DNA from: Palaemon carinicauda
Lineage: Eukaryota; Arthropoda; Malacostraca; Decapoda; Palaemonidae
DNA: 64,000 nt
Direction of reading: 5' to 3'
NCBI RefSeq assembly: GCF_036898095.1
Contig: NC_090746.1
Location: 112,956,198-113,020,197 of the forward strand
The translations under genes were made by a program, and so were the position numbers. The notes below the pieces were generated by a model, which saw only the letters and a program-made list of their open reading frames with translations, did no database searches and had not been told where the DNA came from. Numbering within the stretch: position 1 is the first letter of the stretch; every line of letters begins with the position of its first letter. Shown here one piece after another: positions 14,801-32,473 of the stretch.

Positions 14801-15625
14801 ATTTTTGGGGTCCGAAACGAGCAAGGGCCGGGGTCAGAGATAATGCCCGAAATTTTTCGGTGTCAGATTTTGTGTTAGACTACAGCATAGAGTCGTTTTA
14901 TGGGTATAAATGTGGTCATCGCATATTTTCGCTCTCCGGCTAAAATTATAGAAGATATATGAGTTTTTATTGAAAAAGGACCCTATTTTTGGGGTCCGAA
15001 ACGAGTAAGGGCCGGGGTCAGAGATAATGCCCGAAATTTTTCGGTGTCAGATTTTGTGTTAGACTACAGCATAGAGTCGTTTTATGGGTATAAATGTGGT
15101 CATCGCATATTTTTGCTCTCCGGCTAAAATTATAGAAGATATATGAGTTTTTATTGAAAAAGGGCCCTATTTTTGGGATCTGAATCGAGTAAGGGCCGAG
15201 GTCAGAGATAGTGTCCCAAACTTTTCGGTGTCAGATTTTGTGTTAGACTACTGCATAGAGTCGTTTTATGGGTATAAATGTGGTCATCGTATATTTTCGC
15301 TCTCCGGCTAAAATTATAGAAGATATATGAGTTTTTATTGAAAAAGGGCCCTATTTTTGGGGTCCGAATCGAGTAAGGGCTGGGGTCAGAGATAATGTCC
15401 CAAAATTTTCGGTGTCAGATTTTGTGTTAGACTACAGCATAGAGTCGTTTTATGGGTATAAATGTGGTCATCGCATATTTTCGCTCTCCGGCTAAAATTA
15501 TAGAAGATATATGAGTTTTTATTGAAAAAGGGCCCTATTTTTGGGGTCCGAATCGAGTAAGGGCCGGGGTCAGAGATAATGTCCCAAAATTTTCGGTGTC
15601 AGATTTTGTGTTAGACTACCGCATA
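5876..15625. repeat. 184-bp satellite array (about 53 units)
   Basis: Direct head-to-tail repeat of 184 bp (individual units 183-186 bp; landmark GTTTTATGGG at 5876, 6060, 6246, 6429, 6613, 6797 and onward). Units in the interior differ at only a few positions. Each unit contains two short palindromes: GGACCC-TATTTTTG-GGGTCC and CCGAAA-TT-TTTCGG. The last units (about 15160-15620) are more diverged (GGGCCC for GGACCC, GTCCCAAAA for GCCCGAAA), as expected at an array edge. The unit is near nucleosomal length and not a multiple of three; no open frame runs through it. It starts at the gap and ends where a LINE begins. A centromeric or heterochromatic role is possible but not shown. Confidence 0.97.
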
Positions 15626-18559
15626 GACCTACTGAATGGAACTCTTCATACAGCAGGAATCAATTCGATTCCCAAAACCACAGGACTATTTAAAAGACGA
15701 CCAGTCCCGTGGTGGTCCTCAGAATTAACAGCCTTGCACAGAGCCACCAGAAAATCTCTGACTAGATTGCGTAGACGCCGTACTGATGAAAATTTGATAT
15801 CATACAAAAAGTGTAGAGCACAGTTCCGTCGTGCCATGAAAGAAGCTAGACGCCATTCTTGGGTGCCTTTTGTTTCCTCCATTAATAGTAGAACACCACC
15901 ATCTTCTGTATGGAGGAAAATAAAAAAAATTGCAGGCAAATTTACCCCGAACCCACCACCAGTGTTGAAAGTGAATGGTCAGTTTGTGACTGAAGGAAAT
16001 GAAGTTGGTAATGCCTTGGCTGACCATTTTTCAAATGTATCGTGGAAGAGTGTAGCAGCTCCTGGTCACCAGTACAGGAGCATTGAAGAAAAGAAAATTT
16101 TAAATTTTGCAACGGGAAGGCAATAATCGTATAATTCTCCTTTTACTGAAAGAGAACTTGATTCCGCACTCGCTACTTGCAACGATACAGCTCCTGGACC
16201 CGATGGAATTCCATATGCAATGGTTAAACATGTACATTTTAATACAAAGTTATTTATTTTAAGTATTATTAATAGAATATGGCATGATCATAGTTAGCCA
16301 AGTGTTTGGGAACTAGCCATTATTTTAGCCTTTTTAAAACCTGGTAAGGACAAGTTTTTAGCAGCAAGCTATCGACCTATTGCATTGACTTCGTGTTTAT
16401 GTAAAATCATGGAGATGATGGTCAATGCAAGGCTGATGTGGTACCTTGAAAAGAAGGGTATTTTATCACCGATTCAATGTGGATTCAGAAAAATGCACTC
16501 AACAACTGATGTGTTAATACGACTTGAGTCTTCTATTTGTGAAGCCTTTGCTTCCAAACAGCACCATGTGACAGTATTTTTTTACCTTGAAAAGGCATAT
16601 GATACCACATGGAGATATGGTATACTTAAAACCATTCATGAATTGGGATTGAGAGGAGAGCTGCCACTATTTATTCAGGCATTTCTTTCACGTAGAGTTT
16701 TTCAAGTGAGAGTGGGGGAAACTCTATCAGAGAGTAAGTGCCAGGAAGAAGTAGTTCCTCAGGGTAGTGTGCTGAGTGTAACCCTTTTTGCACTAGAAAT
16801 TAATGGGATATCCTCAGCCATTCCCCAGGATGTTCTCTCAACATTATTTGTGGATGATCTCGCAATATCATTTGCTGGCACTAGAATGGCAATGGTTGAG
16901 AGAAAAATCCAACTCTCTATTGATAAAATTATCCAGTGGGCTGACATGAATGGATTTAAGTTCTCGACAAGTAAAACTACCATTGTCCATTTTTGTCGTA
17001 TCCGGGGAGTACATCCAGACCCGGATATACACATTAAAGGTCAACAGATACCATGTGCAAGAGAAGCTAAATTTTTAGGTTTGATATTTAATTGTAGGCT
17101 TACATGGGTTTCTCACTTAAAAGCGTTAAAAGCTAAATGTGTTGAAGCTCTGAATATCTTAAAAGTATTGCCCCATACATCATGGGGGGCAGACCGCAAT
17201 ACTATTTTAAAATTATACAAGGCCTTGATTTTTTCCAAAATTAGTTATGGTTGTGAAATATATTCTTCAGCCACCCCAAGCCGGTTAAAAATATTAGACT
17301 TGATACATCATGTAGGTATTAGATTGTCTACTGGAGCTTTTAAAACCTCGCCTATCCCAAGTCTCCTTGTTGATACTGGAGAGTTACCTCTAGACCTTTA
17401 CCGAATGTCTTCCATTCTTCGGTATTGGTTTAGATTGCAAAGACTCCCTAACTCTCTAGCCTTTCAGACTGCAAGCCTTGTAAGACACGCATCATACTTT
17501 GAGTTGCACCCAAAATCTCCTCAACCTTATGGCTTTCGGGTGAAACTATTATTAAATAGTCTGGATATAATTAGAAATAAGGTACTTCCATTCAAGGTAT
17601 CATCAACGCCTCCATGGAAGTTACCAGAGATACCTTTTTGTAAATATTTTATTGGAGGTAAGAAGAATATGTCAGACCTAGAAGCCAGGTCTCTTTTTAA
17701 TGAACATGTTAAAGAACATAGAGGATCAACTTTTATCTATACTGATGGCTCCAAATCTGATGCTGGCATTGGATTTGGAGTACATAGTAATGGTTTTAAT
17801 TGTAGAGGTGCACTTCCTCTGACCGCTTCCATATTTACTGCCGAACTGTATGGCATATTAACCGCTATTGGGAAAATAGCGTTGGAGAAGGAGGGTAATT
17901 TTACAATTTTTAGTGATGCAAGGAGTGTCCTTCAAGCTATAGAAGTTTTTAATTCTAATAACCCTCTAGTTTTAAAGATCTTAGAATGGCTTTTTATTAT
18001 TGGACAGAGAGGTATAACAGTTCAATTTTGTTGGGTTCCAGCACATGTAGGTGTGTCTGGGAATGAGAAGGCAGATTCACAGGCTAAGAAGGCTGCATCC
18101 GATTTTCTGCCAAGAAGGTATCCCATTCCCTGTAATGATTTCTTACCTGACATCAAGAAATTGGTTTGCAAAAAATGGCAACAGTAATGGGATTGCCTAG
18201 ATGGCAATAAAATGCGAGAGGTAACAAATGACATATCTCCTTGGAGGTATAATATGATGCCCCGAAAATGGGAGACGTCTCTTTGTCGTCTCCGTATTGG
18301 TCACACTCGGTTGACACACGAGTTTCTGCTGAAGGGCCAACACCAACCGTATTGTGATGACTGTTTAGTACCTCTAACAGTAAGGTATTTGTTGACCGAA
18401 TGCCCCAATTATAACAACTTAAGGAATAGATATTTGTTCGAGGCTCGAGGTGAGGGTGGCAGGTTCATCCTTGCCAAGATTCTTGGAAATTATGTGTCCT
18501 ACCATGCAAGTGGCATTTTTAGATTTCTTTCAGAAGCAGGTCTTCTGAAAAATATTTAA
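15626..18559 (+). pseudogene. ORF2 C-terminal part: linker, reverse transcriptase, RNase H, Cys finger (three stops)
   Basis: One reading frame runs through the whole stretch, about 978 codons, interrupted by only three nonsense codons (TAA 16124, TAG 16295, TAA 18185) and no frameshift. Visible RT landmarks are APGPDGIPY near 16190, SYRPIALTSC near 16370, LEKAYDTTW near 16586, PQGSVLSVTLF near 16758 and the catalytic box FVDD at 16847-16858. The motif A aspartate (FDLEKAYD in the sister element at 62570) is tyrosine here (TAC at 16583), so the polymerase site is dead as well. The RNase H domain follows with YTDGS (17738), TAELYG (17838), FSDA (17911) and WVPAHVGVSGNEKAD (18034). A terminal Cys finger CDDC...TVRYLLTEC (near 18352) has Tyr where this finger type usually has His. 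Not functional. Confidence 0.92.
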
Positions 18560-18657
18560 CTTTTATGACATTCAACTTTTATGATTTTAATTGAATACTC
18601 TTTTATTTTTTATTTTATTTTATTTTTTATTTTTGTATACATGGATTAAATGTTACC

Positions 18658-18687
18658 GGCGTCAATGACCTTAGATGTCAGGATGCC
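18658..18687 (+). other. Conserved 3' stem-loop of the LINE family
   Basis: GGCGTC-AA-TGAC, a seven-base loop CTTAGAT, then GTCA-GGATGCC form a stem of about ten base pairs just before the (AATC)n tail. The same structure occurs at about 29703 and 53049. In the 53049 copy GGCGTC is GGCATC, turning a G-T wobble into an A-T pair, which fits structural constraint. By analogy with other LINEs, this is a candidate recognition element for the element's own reverse transcriptase; that role is inference. Confidence 0.65.
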
Positions 18688-18719
18688 TGAAAACTTTAAA
18701 TCAATCAATCAATTGAGGG

Positions 18720-19625
18720 ATGTCCGCGACCCACCCCGAGAAGAGCTCTTGGGGATGGAAGATCGGTGCAAGTCCAACATCAGGAGGAGAGCAACCAGAG
18801 TCAGAACATGCATTCTGGCAGGTCCTGACTCTTATGAGGGTTCTCAATGGGTTTTCCGACCCAGAGATACCCCCTCAGGAGGGCAAGGACGACTGTGTCT
18901 TCGGCAGTTCAGAGCAGGGCTGCACTGGTCTTGTCTCAGAGATTGAAGACTGCCAGGGCTAAGATTGCCCAACAGCTCTCCGAGTTTGCCGCCTCCAACT
19001 GTTCCGGCTCTACAAACAAGCTCCTCCCACCTCCTAGTGTACAACAGAGGAGGTACTTTGAGATACTGGAGGAGCCTTGGCCAGCTCTTCCACTTCACCA
19101 CTCTCTGGAAGAACTAACGAGGGGGATCTCTCTTGAGAGAGACTTCAGCCGGCAGGTCTCTTTCTCGGCGGCCGAAGTCCTTAACCAGGAAAAGGTCACA
19201 AAGTATGCGATGCAGGCTACTTCGTGGCTGGATATCTGGTTAGGGACCTTGGGATTCCTGGTACGATCCGAGCATTTCTCCAGGGAGCGTACCAGGAAGA
19301 CTATGGAGACCTTCCTCTCAGGCACTCGTACAATCGAGTTTCTTGCCCACCTAGTTTCGAACTTGTGGGCAAAGGCCATCTTAAAACGTCTGAGAGGTTC
19401 CACCAACAGGTCCCCAGCGTCGAGATAAATAGGCTCAGACATTCCTCTCTAGAGGGAGACCACCTGTTTGAGCCTAAGAATGTGGAACGTGCTGCTGAGA
19501 GGTGGAGGAAGTCTCATCAAGACTCCCTCCTCCATAGGGCTTTAACATCCAAGCCCTATAAACCTCCAGCACCTCAGCAGTCTCGTCCAAGACCACAACG
19601 ACGAAATCAGCACCGAAGACAGTAG
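18720..19625 (+). pseudogene. DIRS gag-like ORF, frameshifted
   Basis: Gag-like sequence spread over at least three frame segments: about 18720-18890 (FWQVLTLMRVLNGFSDPEIP), 18890-19400 (LPPPSVQQRRYFEILEE, LPLHHSLEELTRG, then QATSWLDIWLGTLGFL and FLSGTRTIEFLAH) and a third to 19625 ending in a Pro/Arg/Gln-rich tail. I recognise this pattern as the ORF1 protein of decapod DIRS elements from memory. In an intact element this protein would form the capsid-like particle. Here there is no continuous frame, so it is non-functional. Smaller overlapping frames in this interval are shadows or pieces of it. Confidence 0.75.
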
Positions 19626-19649
19626 TGTCTAATGAGCCCTATCGGCACG

Positions 19650-21190
19650 CTTCATTCTGGGCAAAAGGAATGTGCTCGCTGACAACCTGAGCAGAGCATC
19701 TCAGATAGTGAGTACCGAGTGGTCTTTGGATCATCTAGTAGCCAACAAAGTCCTGACTTTGTGGGGTTCTCCGACATTGGACCTCTTCGCAACGGCCCTG
19801 AACTTCAAGCTCCCATTGTATTGTTCCCCAGTCCCAGACCCCAAGGCTCTCTGGCAAGATGCATTCCAACAACGGTGGGACAACATCAACGTTTACACCT
19901 TTCCCCTGTTCTGTCTGATGAGGAGGGTACTCAACAAGGCCAGAACATCGGTCAATCTTTCAATGACTCCCATAGCTCCGCTATGGCATCACGCAGAATG
20001 GTTTCCGGACCTTCTGCAACTCATAACGGAGCCCCCAAGAGAACTCCTTCCACGACACAATCTACTCAAACAACCACATGCCAACATATTCCACAAAGCC
20101 GTAGCTTCGCTACTACTTCACGCCTGGAGACTATCCAGCACCTCCTCTCTCAGAGAGGATTTTCGCAACAAGTTGCGATTAGGATGTCTGGTTACCTGCG
20201 AAAATCATCAGCAGCAGTCTACCAGGCAAAGTGGAAAGTCTTCTGTGGTTGGTGTCGTGGAAGGGGTATCTCTCCTCTCGATGCCACTATTCCAGCAATA
20301 GCGGAGTTCCTCGTGTATTTGCGTGAAGAAATGCGCCTGTCAGTCTTGGCGGTAAAAGGCTATCGCTCAGCCTTGAGCCTCGCCTTTAGACTGAAAGGAA
20401 TGAACATTTCTTCATCGCTAGAACTTTCCTTACTCATACGTAGTTATGAACTTACCTGTCCTCAGTCTGAAGTGAGACCTCCCCCATGGAACATGGTTTG
20501 AGTTCTCAGGTCTCTTAAAAGACCCCCCTATGAACCATTACACCAGGCAACAGATCGCCACCCGACTTGGAAGACGATGTTCCTGCTAGCTTTGGCTTCT
20601 GCCAAACGAGTCTGTGAACTTCATGGTCTCTCATACAACATCGCCCATTCAAGGGGATGGGGAGAGGTAACGTTCAGCTTCGTCCCTGAGTTTATTGCTA
20701 AGACTCAGAACCCAGGAGTAGCGGATCCATGATTCGATTCCTTCTGGATTTCTAGTCTCCGTTCTGTAACATATGACCCAGACCATCTCTTACTATGCCT
20801 AGTGAGGTTTTTGAGGCTGTATTTTAAGAGAACAGCCATGCGCCCCTGTGTGCCTGCACTACAGTCGCAGCTCGTCCCTGTGTGCCTGCACCATTCGTCA
20901 GCGCAGGAAGGACCGAGAGGAGGGTCACCAAGAACACCATCTCAGCATGGATTCACAATGTCATAGATCATGCATTGAATCCAGACCCCCCTCCTTCACG
21001 TCGCCCCAGAGCTCATGATGTCGGGCGTAGCTACGTCCCTGGCATTCAAGAGAAACTTCTCAGTGACGCAGGTCCAAGCTGGGGTGTGGAATCGTGAAAC
21101 CACATTCACATCCCACTACCTGCAAGACGTGACCCACAGGAGACTCGATACGTTCTCTATCGGTCCTCTGGTGGGTGCACAACAGCTGGT
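19650..21190 (+). pseudogene. DIRS RNase H tail and tyrosine recombinase, broken
   Basis: The segment opens with the end of RNase H: LADNLSRASQIVSTEWSL then GSPTLDLFATALNFKLPLYC (19672-20120). After a frameshift near 20128 comes the recombinase core-binding domain (RGFSQQVAIRMSGYLRKSS, AVKGYRSALSLAF), a stop at 20499, and the catalytic domain: first arginine in AKRVCELHGLSY (near 20598), SRGWGEVTFSFVPEF, a stop at 20730, TKNTISAWIHNVI (near 20920), histidine in RAHDV (near 21010) and the presumed nucleophile in TFTSHYLQDV (near 21110). The HxxR arginine is lost to a one-base indel after HDV. In DIRS elements this enzyme integrates the circular cDNA; this copy cannot. Confidence 0.85.
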
Positions 21191-21659
21191 TTAAAACCTC
21201 AAGCTCCTTATTGGACAAGTAGCAGAAGGTTGAGGGCATTGTTACCCGGTTTTAGTCTGCATGAATGAAAAGGTTTGACTAGCCCTTATTCATTTCTTCA
21301 TTCTCTCCTCTCTTGGGGAAAGCAGCATCCTGGGTTCTCTGCACAGCTGACCTCAAACCACTGCAGGTAAACCGTGCTCCCTTGTGTACCTAGTATTAAG
21401 ACTACAGTAATACTATTGCGTCCCCATACCCTAGTGAGGTGGCATCGGGAAAGTCTTGGTTACACAGTTTTTTCCTTCTAAAGACTCGGAATAACTTTAC
21501 CTGGACGGTCACACTTCTATATACCTCAACACACAGCTTGCGTTGCAAGGATTTAGCGAGGTGCAGGGACTCCTTATATTTGAGTACCGACATACTCAGA
21601 TAAGGAGCCCCCGGGTAAAGCCAAAAAGCCAGATTGGCAGGGACGTCCACCCTTCCTAA

Positions 21660-21770
21660 TGGGTGAGTCGCCCCTATAAATAGCGTGGTTTGTGTTCCAG
21701 TTACGGAACAAATGACATTTGTAGATAATTTGTATTTTTCCTAACTAGACAAACCTTAGCTATGTATACA
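21660..21770 (-). repeat. DIRS 3' inverted terminal repeat
   Basis: Read on the minus strand this gives the sequence around GTTCCGTAACTGGAACACAA and then CCACGCTATTTATAGGGG. This matches the plus-strand ends at 42152 and 53336 (GTAACTGGAATACAAACC, then GCTATTTATAGGGG). The inverted relationship of 5' and 3' ends is the DIRS signature. Some 120 bp beyond (to about 21900) shows no recognisable gene. Confidence 0.7.
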
Positions 21771-21929
21771 AATTTGCCTCCCAGCCCTATCCCCCTTGAA
21801 GTCTCCCCTGGCGTTATAACTAGTAAGGCTGGTTCTCCAGTCGGGACATCTGATCATGCCTTGATTTCATTAGTAGTGAAGACTGAGTAGCCTGTTCCTG
21901 ATATATCATACTCTTGTAAAATTTATATG

Positions 21930-22340
21930 TAATCCCAAGCAGACTGGAATGGTATTTTGCATGATCTTTTGTGCTTGAATTGGTCACAATTATATAGTAG
22001 TGTAGATCCTGTTGTCCCTTTGAATGAGAATCTAGTCAACATAATTGACAGGCGTATCCCTTCTCGTGTGCTAAGGTACCGAGTGAAGGACAAACCGTGG
22101 TTTAATGATGATTGTAGACGTGCTTATTTGGAGAAGCAGGAGGCCTATCATCTTTGGAAGGGTAACAGATCAGATTTGACCTGGAACAACTATACTCAGC
22201 TTTGAGCTTTTGCTCAGAGTTTATGCCTCAACTGAACAGGAATACAATTTAATTATAAAAGAAACCATTTCTGGTACAACTCAGGAACATAAATGGTGGT
22301 CTACCCTTAAATCCCTTACAAATATCACAACCCATATGAA
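21930..22340 (+). pseudogene. Non-LTR retrotransposon fragment (endonuclease-RT linker)
   Basis: Two consecutive frames read RVLRYRVKDKPWFNDDCRRA, KQEAYHLWKGNRSDLTWNNY, then RVYASTEQEYNLIIKE and HKWWSTLKSL. The KPWFNDDCRRA...WWSTLKS pattern is typical of the region between the endonuclease and RT of CR1/L2-group LINEs. A stop and frame change near 22205 and the absence of RT motifs make it a dead fragment. It is a different family from the element at 15626. The AT-rich interval 22341-22859 holds nothing I can recognise. Confidence 0.6.
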
Positions 22341-22859
22341 ATCGAGCTTTTATCTTCATTTGATACTTATACAAATTTACATTAAACAATTGTAGATGTA
22401 TCATCAGTAATTTGGTTATCTTTAGTTTGCAAAATAAAATAGGAAACATCTTCAATGTTATCTTGAGTCAAACAAACCCAATCGGATCAGTTAATGTATA
22501 CCATCTCTAAAAAATATAACTGTTGATACATACACTCCCAAAACTATAGGTTGATTGAGAATGTTATAAACTGCTTTATATATACAGTATGTAAGTTTCA
22601 GACAACTTATATTAAAAAAATCCTCCCTAAATCTCAATAATCAAGAACTACAATATACACTTGTGAAATTGTACAATGAAACTGAATAATTGCAAAAGGA
22701 TTTTATGAAAATACTTTGGCTGTAAAGACAGAACATTATAGTCAGTTTCTGCTTTACTAAGTTGGTTTCATTGAAGTGGAATGCAACACGTGATTTTTTC
22801 ACAAGAAGTATTGAAAGATTCTTAAATGATTTAGAAAAAAGTACCTGGTCGAAAATTCT

Positions 22860-23475
22860 GTAAAGAAACTTGCGATAAACTGTGTTATTACCAGGATTGA
22901 CTACTGCAACTCTATTACAATTTACCAAAAGTGCAACTTAAGAAATTACAAAACATAATAAACAGAGGAGCAAGACTGATAAAAGGTGTCCCACTTAGAG
23001 AAAGGATCACTCCATACTAATCGATTTACACTGGCTGCCAATTAAGGCGAGAATAGAATTTAAAATATGTACAGTAAAATAACCCACCAAGTTATTAGAA
23101 CCGGGCATCCAGAATACTTTAGAGAATTGCTACATATTGCGCAGCCAACAAATTGTGTCGACACGAGAATAGTTACAGATGGCTTCAAACTGTTGGAACC
23201 TAGATTCATGTCTACTTTAAATATGCGGCCCCGAAACTATATAATAAGCTACCACGAAACATTCGAATGATTGAAGACATGAAGGCTTTCAAGAGGAAAC
23301 TGGAGACTTTCTTATTTCAACAGTCATACAACAGTGACGATTTAACAGTAAATGAACAATACGCGATATGAAACATTAAATATTCTAAATTAACAAGGTA
23401 AAACAACAGTGGAGGTCCTGTAGAGAGTGGGGTTCCCCTGCTGTATGGGTTCGGAAAAGCAGCCATCAAAGTAAA
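22860..23475 (+). pseudogene. L2/CR1-like LINE 3' end
   Basis: Plus-strand reading gives ITRIDYCNSILYNLPKVQLR, KLQNIINRGARLIKGVP, LHWLPIKARIEFKICT and, after frame breaks, the C-terminal ending (GHPEYFRELL; later NIRMIEDMKAFKRKLETFLF). The motifs IDYCN, N.AARL-type and HWLP...RI.FK are the classical C-terminus of CR1/L2-clade ORF2. The 3' UTR ends near 23475 in an AAAGTAAAG-like tail. It may be the downstream remnant of the fragment at 21930. Confidence 0.75.
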
Positions 23476-23559
23476 GTATAGTCTTTATTAATGTTCAATA
23501 AATTCTTTTCTTTTCTATACTGCAGAGACATTATGAAAGTGTCCGCTGAAAATTTGTGT

Positions 23560-23855
23560 TTTAAAGGTTTAAAGTTCATTCATGAATGGCAAAGGCAAGA
23601 AACAGTGACATTGTCCTGACTAGCAGGACAATTTCCTAGTGTGACCATATACGTCCAAGGCCCCTCTCCATCCAAGGTAGGACCACGGAGGACAAGGTAA
23701 TGGCTGCTGATGACTCAGCAGGTAGACCTACAGGCTTCCCCAAAGCCACCTTCCTTAGCTCACAATGATGGTGAAGTTGTAGACACTACAAGAAACTATC
23801 AAGCTTGAACGAGACTCAAACCCTAGTCTGGCAAATCACCAGGCAGGGACATTTC
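23560..23855 (-). mobile_element. tRNA-type SINE, minus orientation
   Basis: On the minus strand the sequence starts near CCCTGCCTGGTGATTTGCC and carries a B-box-like GGTTTGAGTCTC (plus 23811-23822). A body follows with CTACCTGCTGAGTCATCAGC and CATTCATGAATG near its 3' end. I remember this body from many decapod genomes, where the head reads as a Pol III B box; that identity is from memory. It lies about 40 bp from the last recognised F-spondin exon, inside the following intron. Confidence 0.65.
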
Positions 23856-23894
23856 CAATAGGCAAAAAACAAATAATTGAAGTTTACAACCTAC

Positions 23895-31370
<7,476 letters not shown>

Positions 31371-31377
31371 CTGCAAA

Positions 31378-31412
31378 TTATTATTATTATTATTATTATT
31401 ATTTTTTTTTTT
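31378..31412. repeat. (ATT)n plus poly-T tract
   Basis: ATT trinucleotide run and a short T run just upstream (in gene direction) of the spondin exon acceptor at 31370. A similar ATT run lies at 31477-31503. Confidence 0.9.
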
Positions 31413-31504
31413 CATTTGTTGATGTCGGCTACCCCCAAAATTTGGGGAAGTGCCTTGGTATATGTATGTATGTGTATTATTATTATCATTATTATTATTA
31501 TTAC

Positions 31505-31745
31505 TTACTAAGCTACAACCCTAGTTGAAAAGCAGGATGCTATCAGCCCAGGGGCTCCAACAGGGAAAATAGCCCAGTGAGAAAAGAAAACAAGGAAAAA
31601 TAAAGTATTTCAAGAACAGTAACTTTGAAATAAATATCTCCTATATAAACTACAAACACTAACAAAACAAGAGGAAGAGAAATAAGATAGAATAGTGTGC
31701 CTGAGTTTACCCTCAAGCAAGAGAACTCTAACCCAAGATAATACA
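31505..31745. repeat. Dispersed repeat (SINE-like, decapod type)
   Basis: The block with AAGCTACAACCCTAGTTGAA and GGGGCTCCAACAGGGAAAAT, followed by an A-rich stretch and CTCAAGCAAGAGAACTCTAA, matches a repeat I remember as very common in shrimp genomic sequence. The minus-strand frame over it (31543-31746) is not a gene. Sequence at 31746-32026 shows nothing recognisable. Confidence 0.45.
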
Positions 31746-32026
31746 TTGGCGCAAATTTATATCAATACTTGAGTAATGGAATGGTTTTCCTACATTAAGA
31801 TAATCAGAACGAAATAAAATTAATGTTTTTAATAAAAATGTCCAAGAATATATTGGAAAGATAGGATTCTGACTGGTAGATTAAATGGGGACTGATAAAA
31901 GAGCTTCTAGAATAGTTATTATAGAAAAAATTTTATTAATGCAAAAAATGTCCATATTGCACCGAGCTGTCGGAACTGACAAAGTGTTCCTAGACACCTT
32001 GTTACCCACATTCTAGACTGAAATGT

Positions 32027-32335
32027 CTAAAATAGGTAATAGTTTACAACACCACGCTCTCCATTTACTCCAAAATAATGCAATCCTGCAGTTTTCATCT
32101 TCTTGCACAGTAATTAGGTGGTTATTTAAATTCTGGGAAAGCAATAATTAGCAAGATATGTTGAGGAAGGGGGAAGGGGTTATAAAAAGAAAATAGCTCG
32201 GTTTCCTCACCAAACGACTTGGAACTGACATGTCAACAAAGTCAACGAAACAGGATTCGTGATGCCAGCGTACATAAACAGAAGTTCGTGATGCCAGCGT
32301 ACATTTGATATACTGTATATTCAAAATATACTTAA
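32027..32335 (+). repeat. Foldback arm, left
   Basis: About 310 bp that is roughly 95% identical, as reverse complement, to 33984-34342. Shared landmarks are TAGTTTACAACACCACGCTC, GCAATCCTGCAGTTTTCATC and GTGATGCCAGCGTACAT. The left arm holds two copies of a 29-bp repeat that is present four times in the right arm. Confidence 0.9.
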
Positions 32336-32344
32336 TAAAAAATT

Positions 32345-32460
32345 GAGTGATTACTCAAAAGTGTCCCTATTTGTAAATTGCATATTTTATGGATTACTCA
32401 AAAGTGTCACTATTTGTAAATTGCATATTTTATGGACACTTTTGAGTAATTAATCCATTT
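32345..32460. repeat. Nested short repeats in the foldback loop
   Basis: A unit of about 53 bp starting GATTACTCAAAAGTGTC occurs twice in tandem, and its first 17 bases recur inverted at the end (GACACTTTTGAGTAAT, about 32438). This is the spacer of the foldback structure. Confidence 0.85.
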
Positions 32461-32473
32461 TTAACTAAGCATA

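Larger units (their letters stand above)
15626..18713 (+). mobile_element. 5'-truncated non-LTR retrotransposon, RNase H-bearing (I-superclade-like)
   Basis: The element starts abruptly inside the last 184-bp satellite unit, within the linker between endonuclease and reverse transcriptase, and ends in a 3' UTR with a T/A-rich tract, a stem-loop (18658-18687) and an (AATC)n tail. All of ORF1 and the endonuclease are absent, the usual result of incomplete reverse transcription. No target-site duplication is evident, because the DIRS-like remnant follows immediately at the 3' side and satellite lies at the 5' side. The RT-RNase H-Cys-finger order suggests the I superclade (I/Nimb-type); clade placement is from memory. 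Four shorter copies of the same 3' end lie at 29584, 38504 (minus), 51843 and 52951. Confidence 0.9.
18715..21790 (+). mobile_element. DIRS-type retrotransposon, internally deleted
   Basis: The order gag, RNase H tail, tyrosine recombinase is that of DIRS elements. The reverse transcriptase is missing: the gag C-terminus (ending near 19625) is followed at about 19650 by the extreme end of RNase H, so an internal deletion of roughly the RT length removed the polymerase. The 3' end (21660-21770) is the reverse complement of the 5' ends at 42152 and 53336, matching the inverted terminal repeats of DIRS1-like elements. The 5' terminus is absent because the element abuts the preceding LINE tail. 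The region is GC-richer than its surroundings. Confidence 0.85.

Noticed and set aside
563..15625. Regular direct repeats that could suggest a CRISPR array
   Set aside because: Units are contiguous with no unique spacers, and the context is an animal genome; these are satellites.
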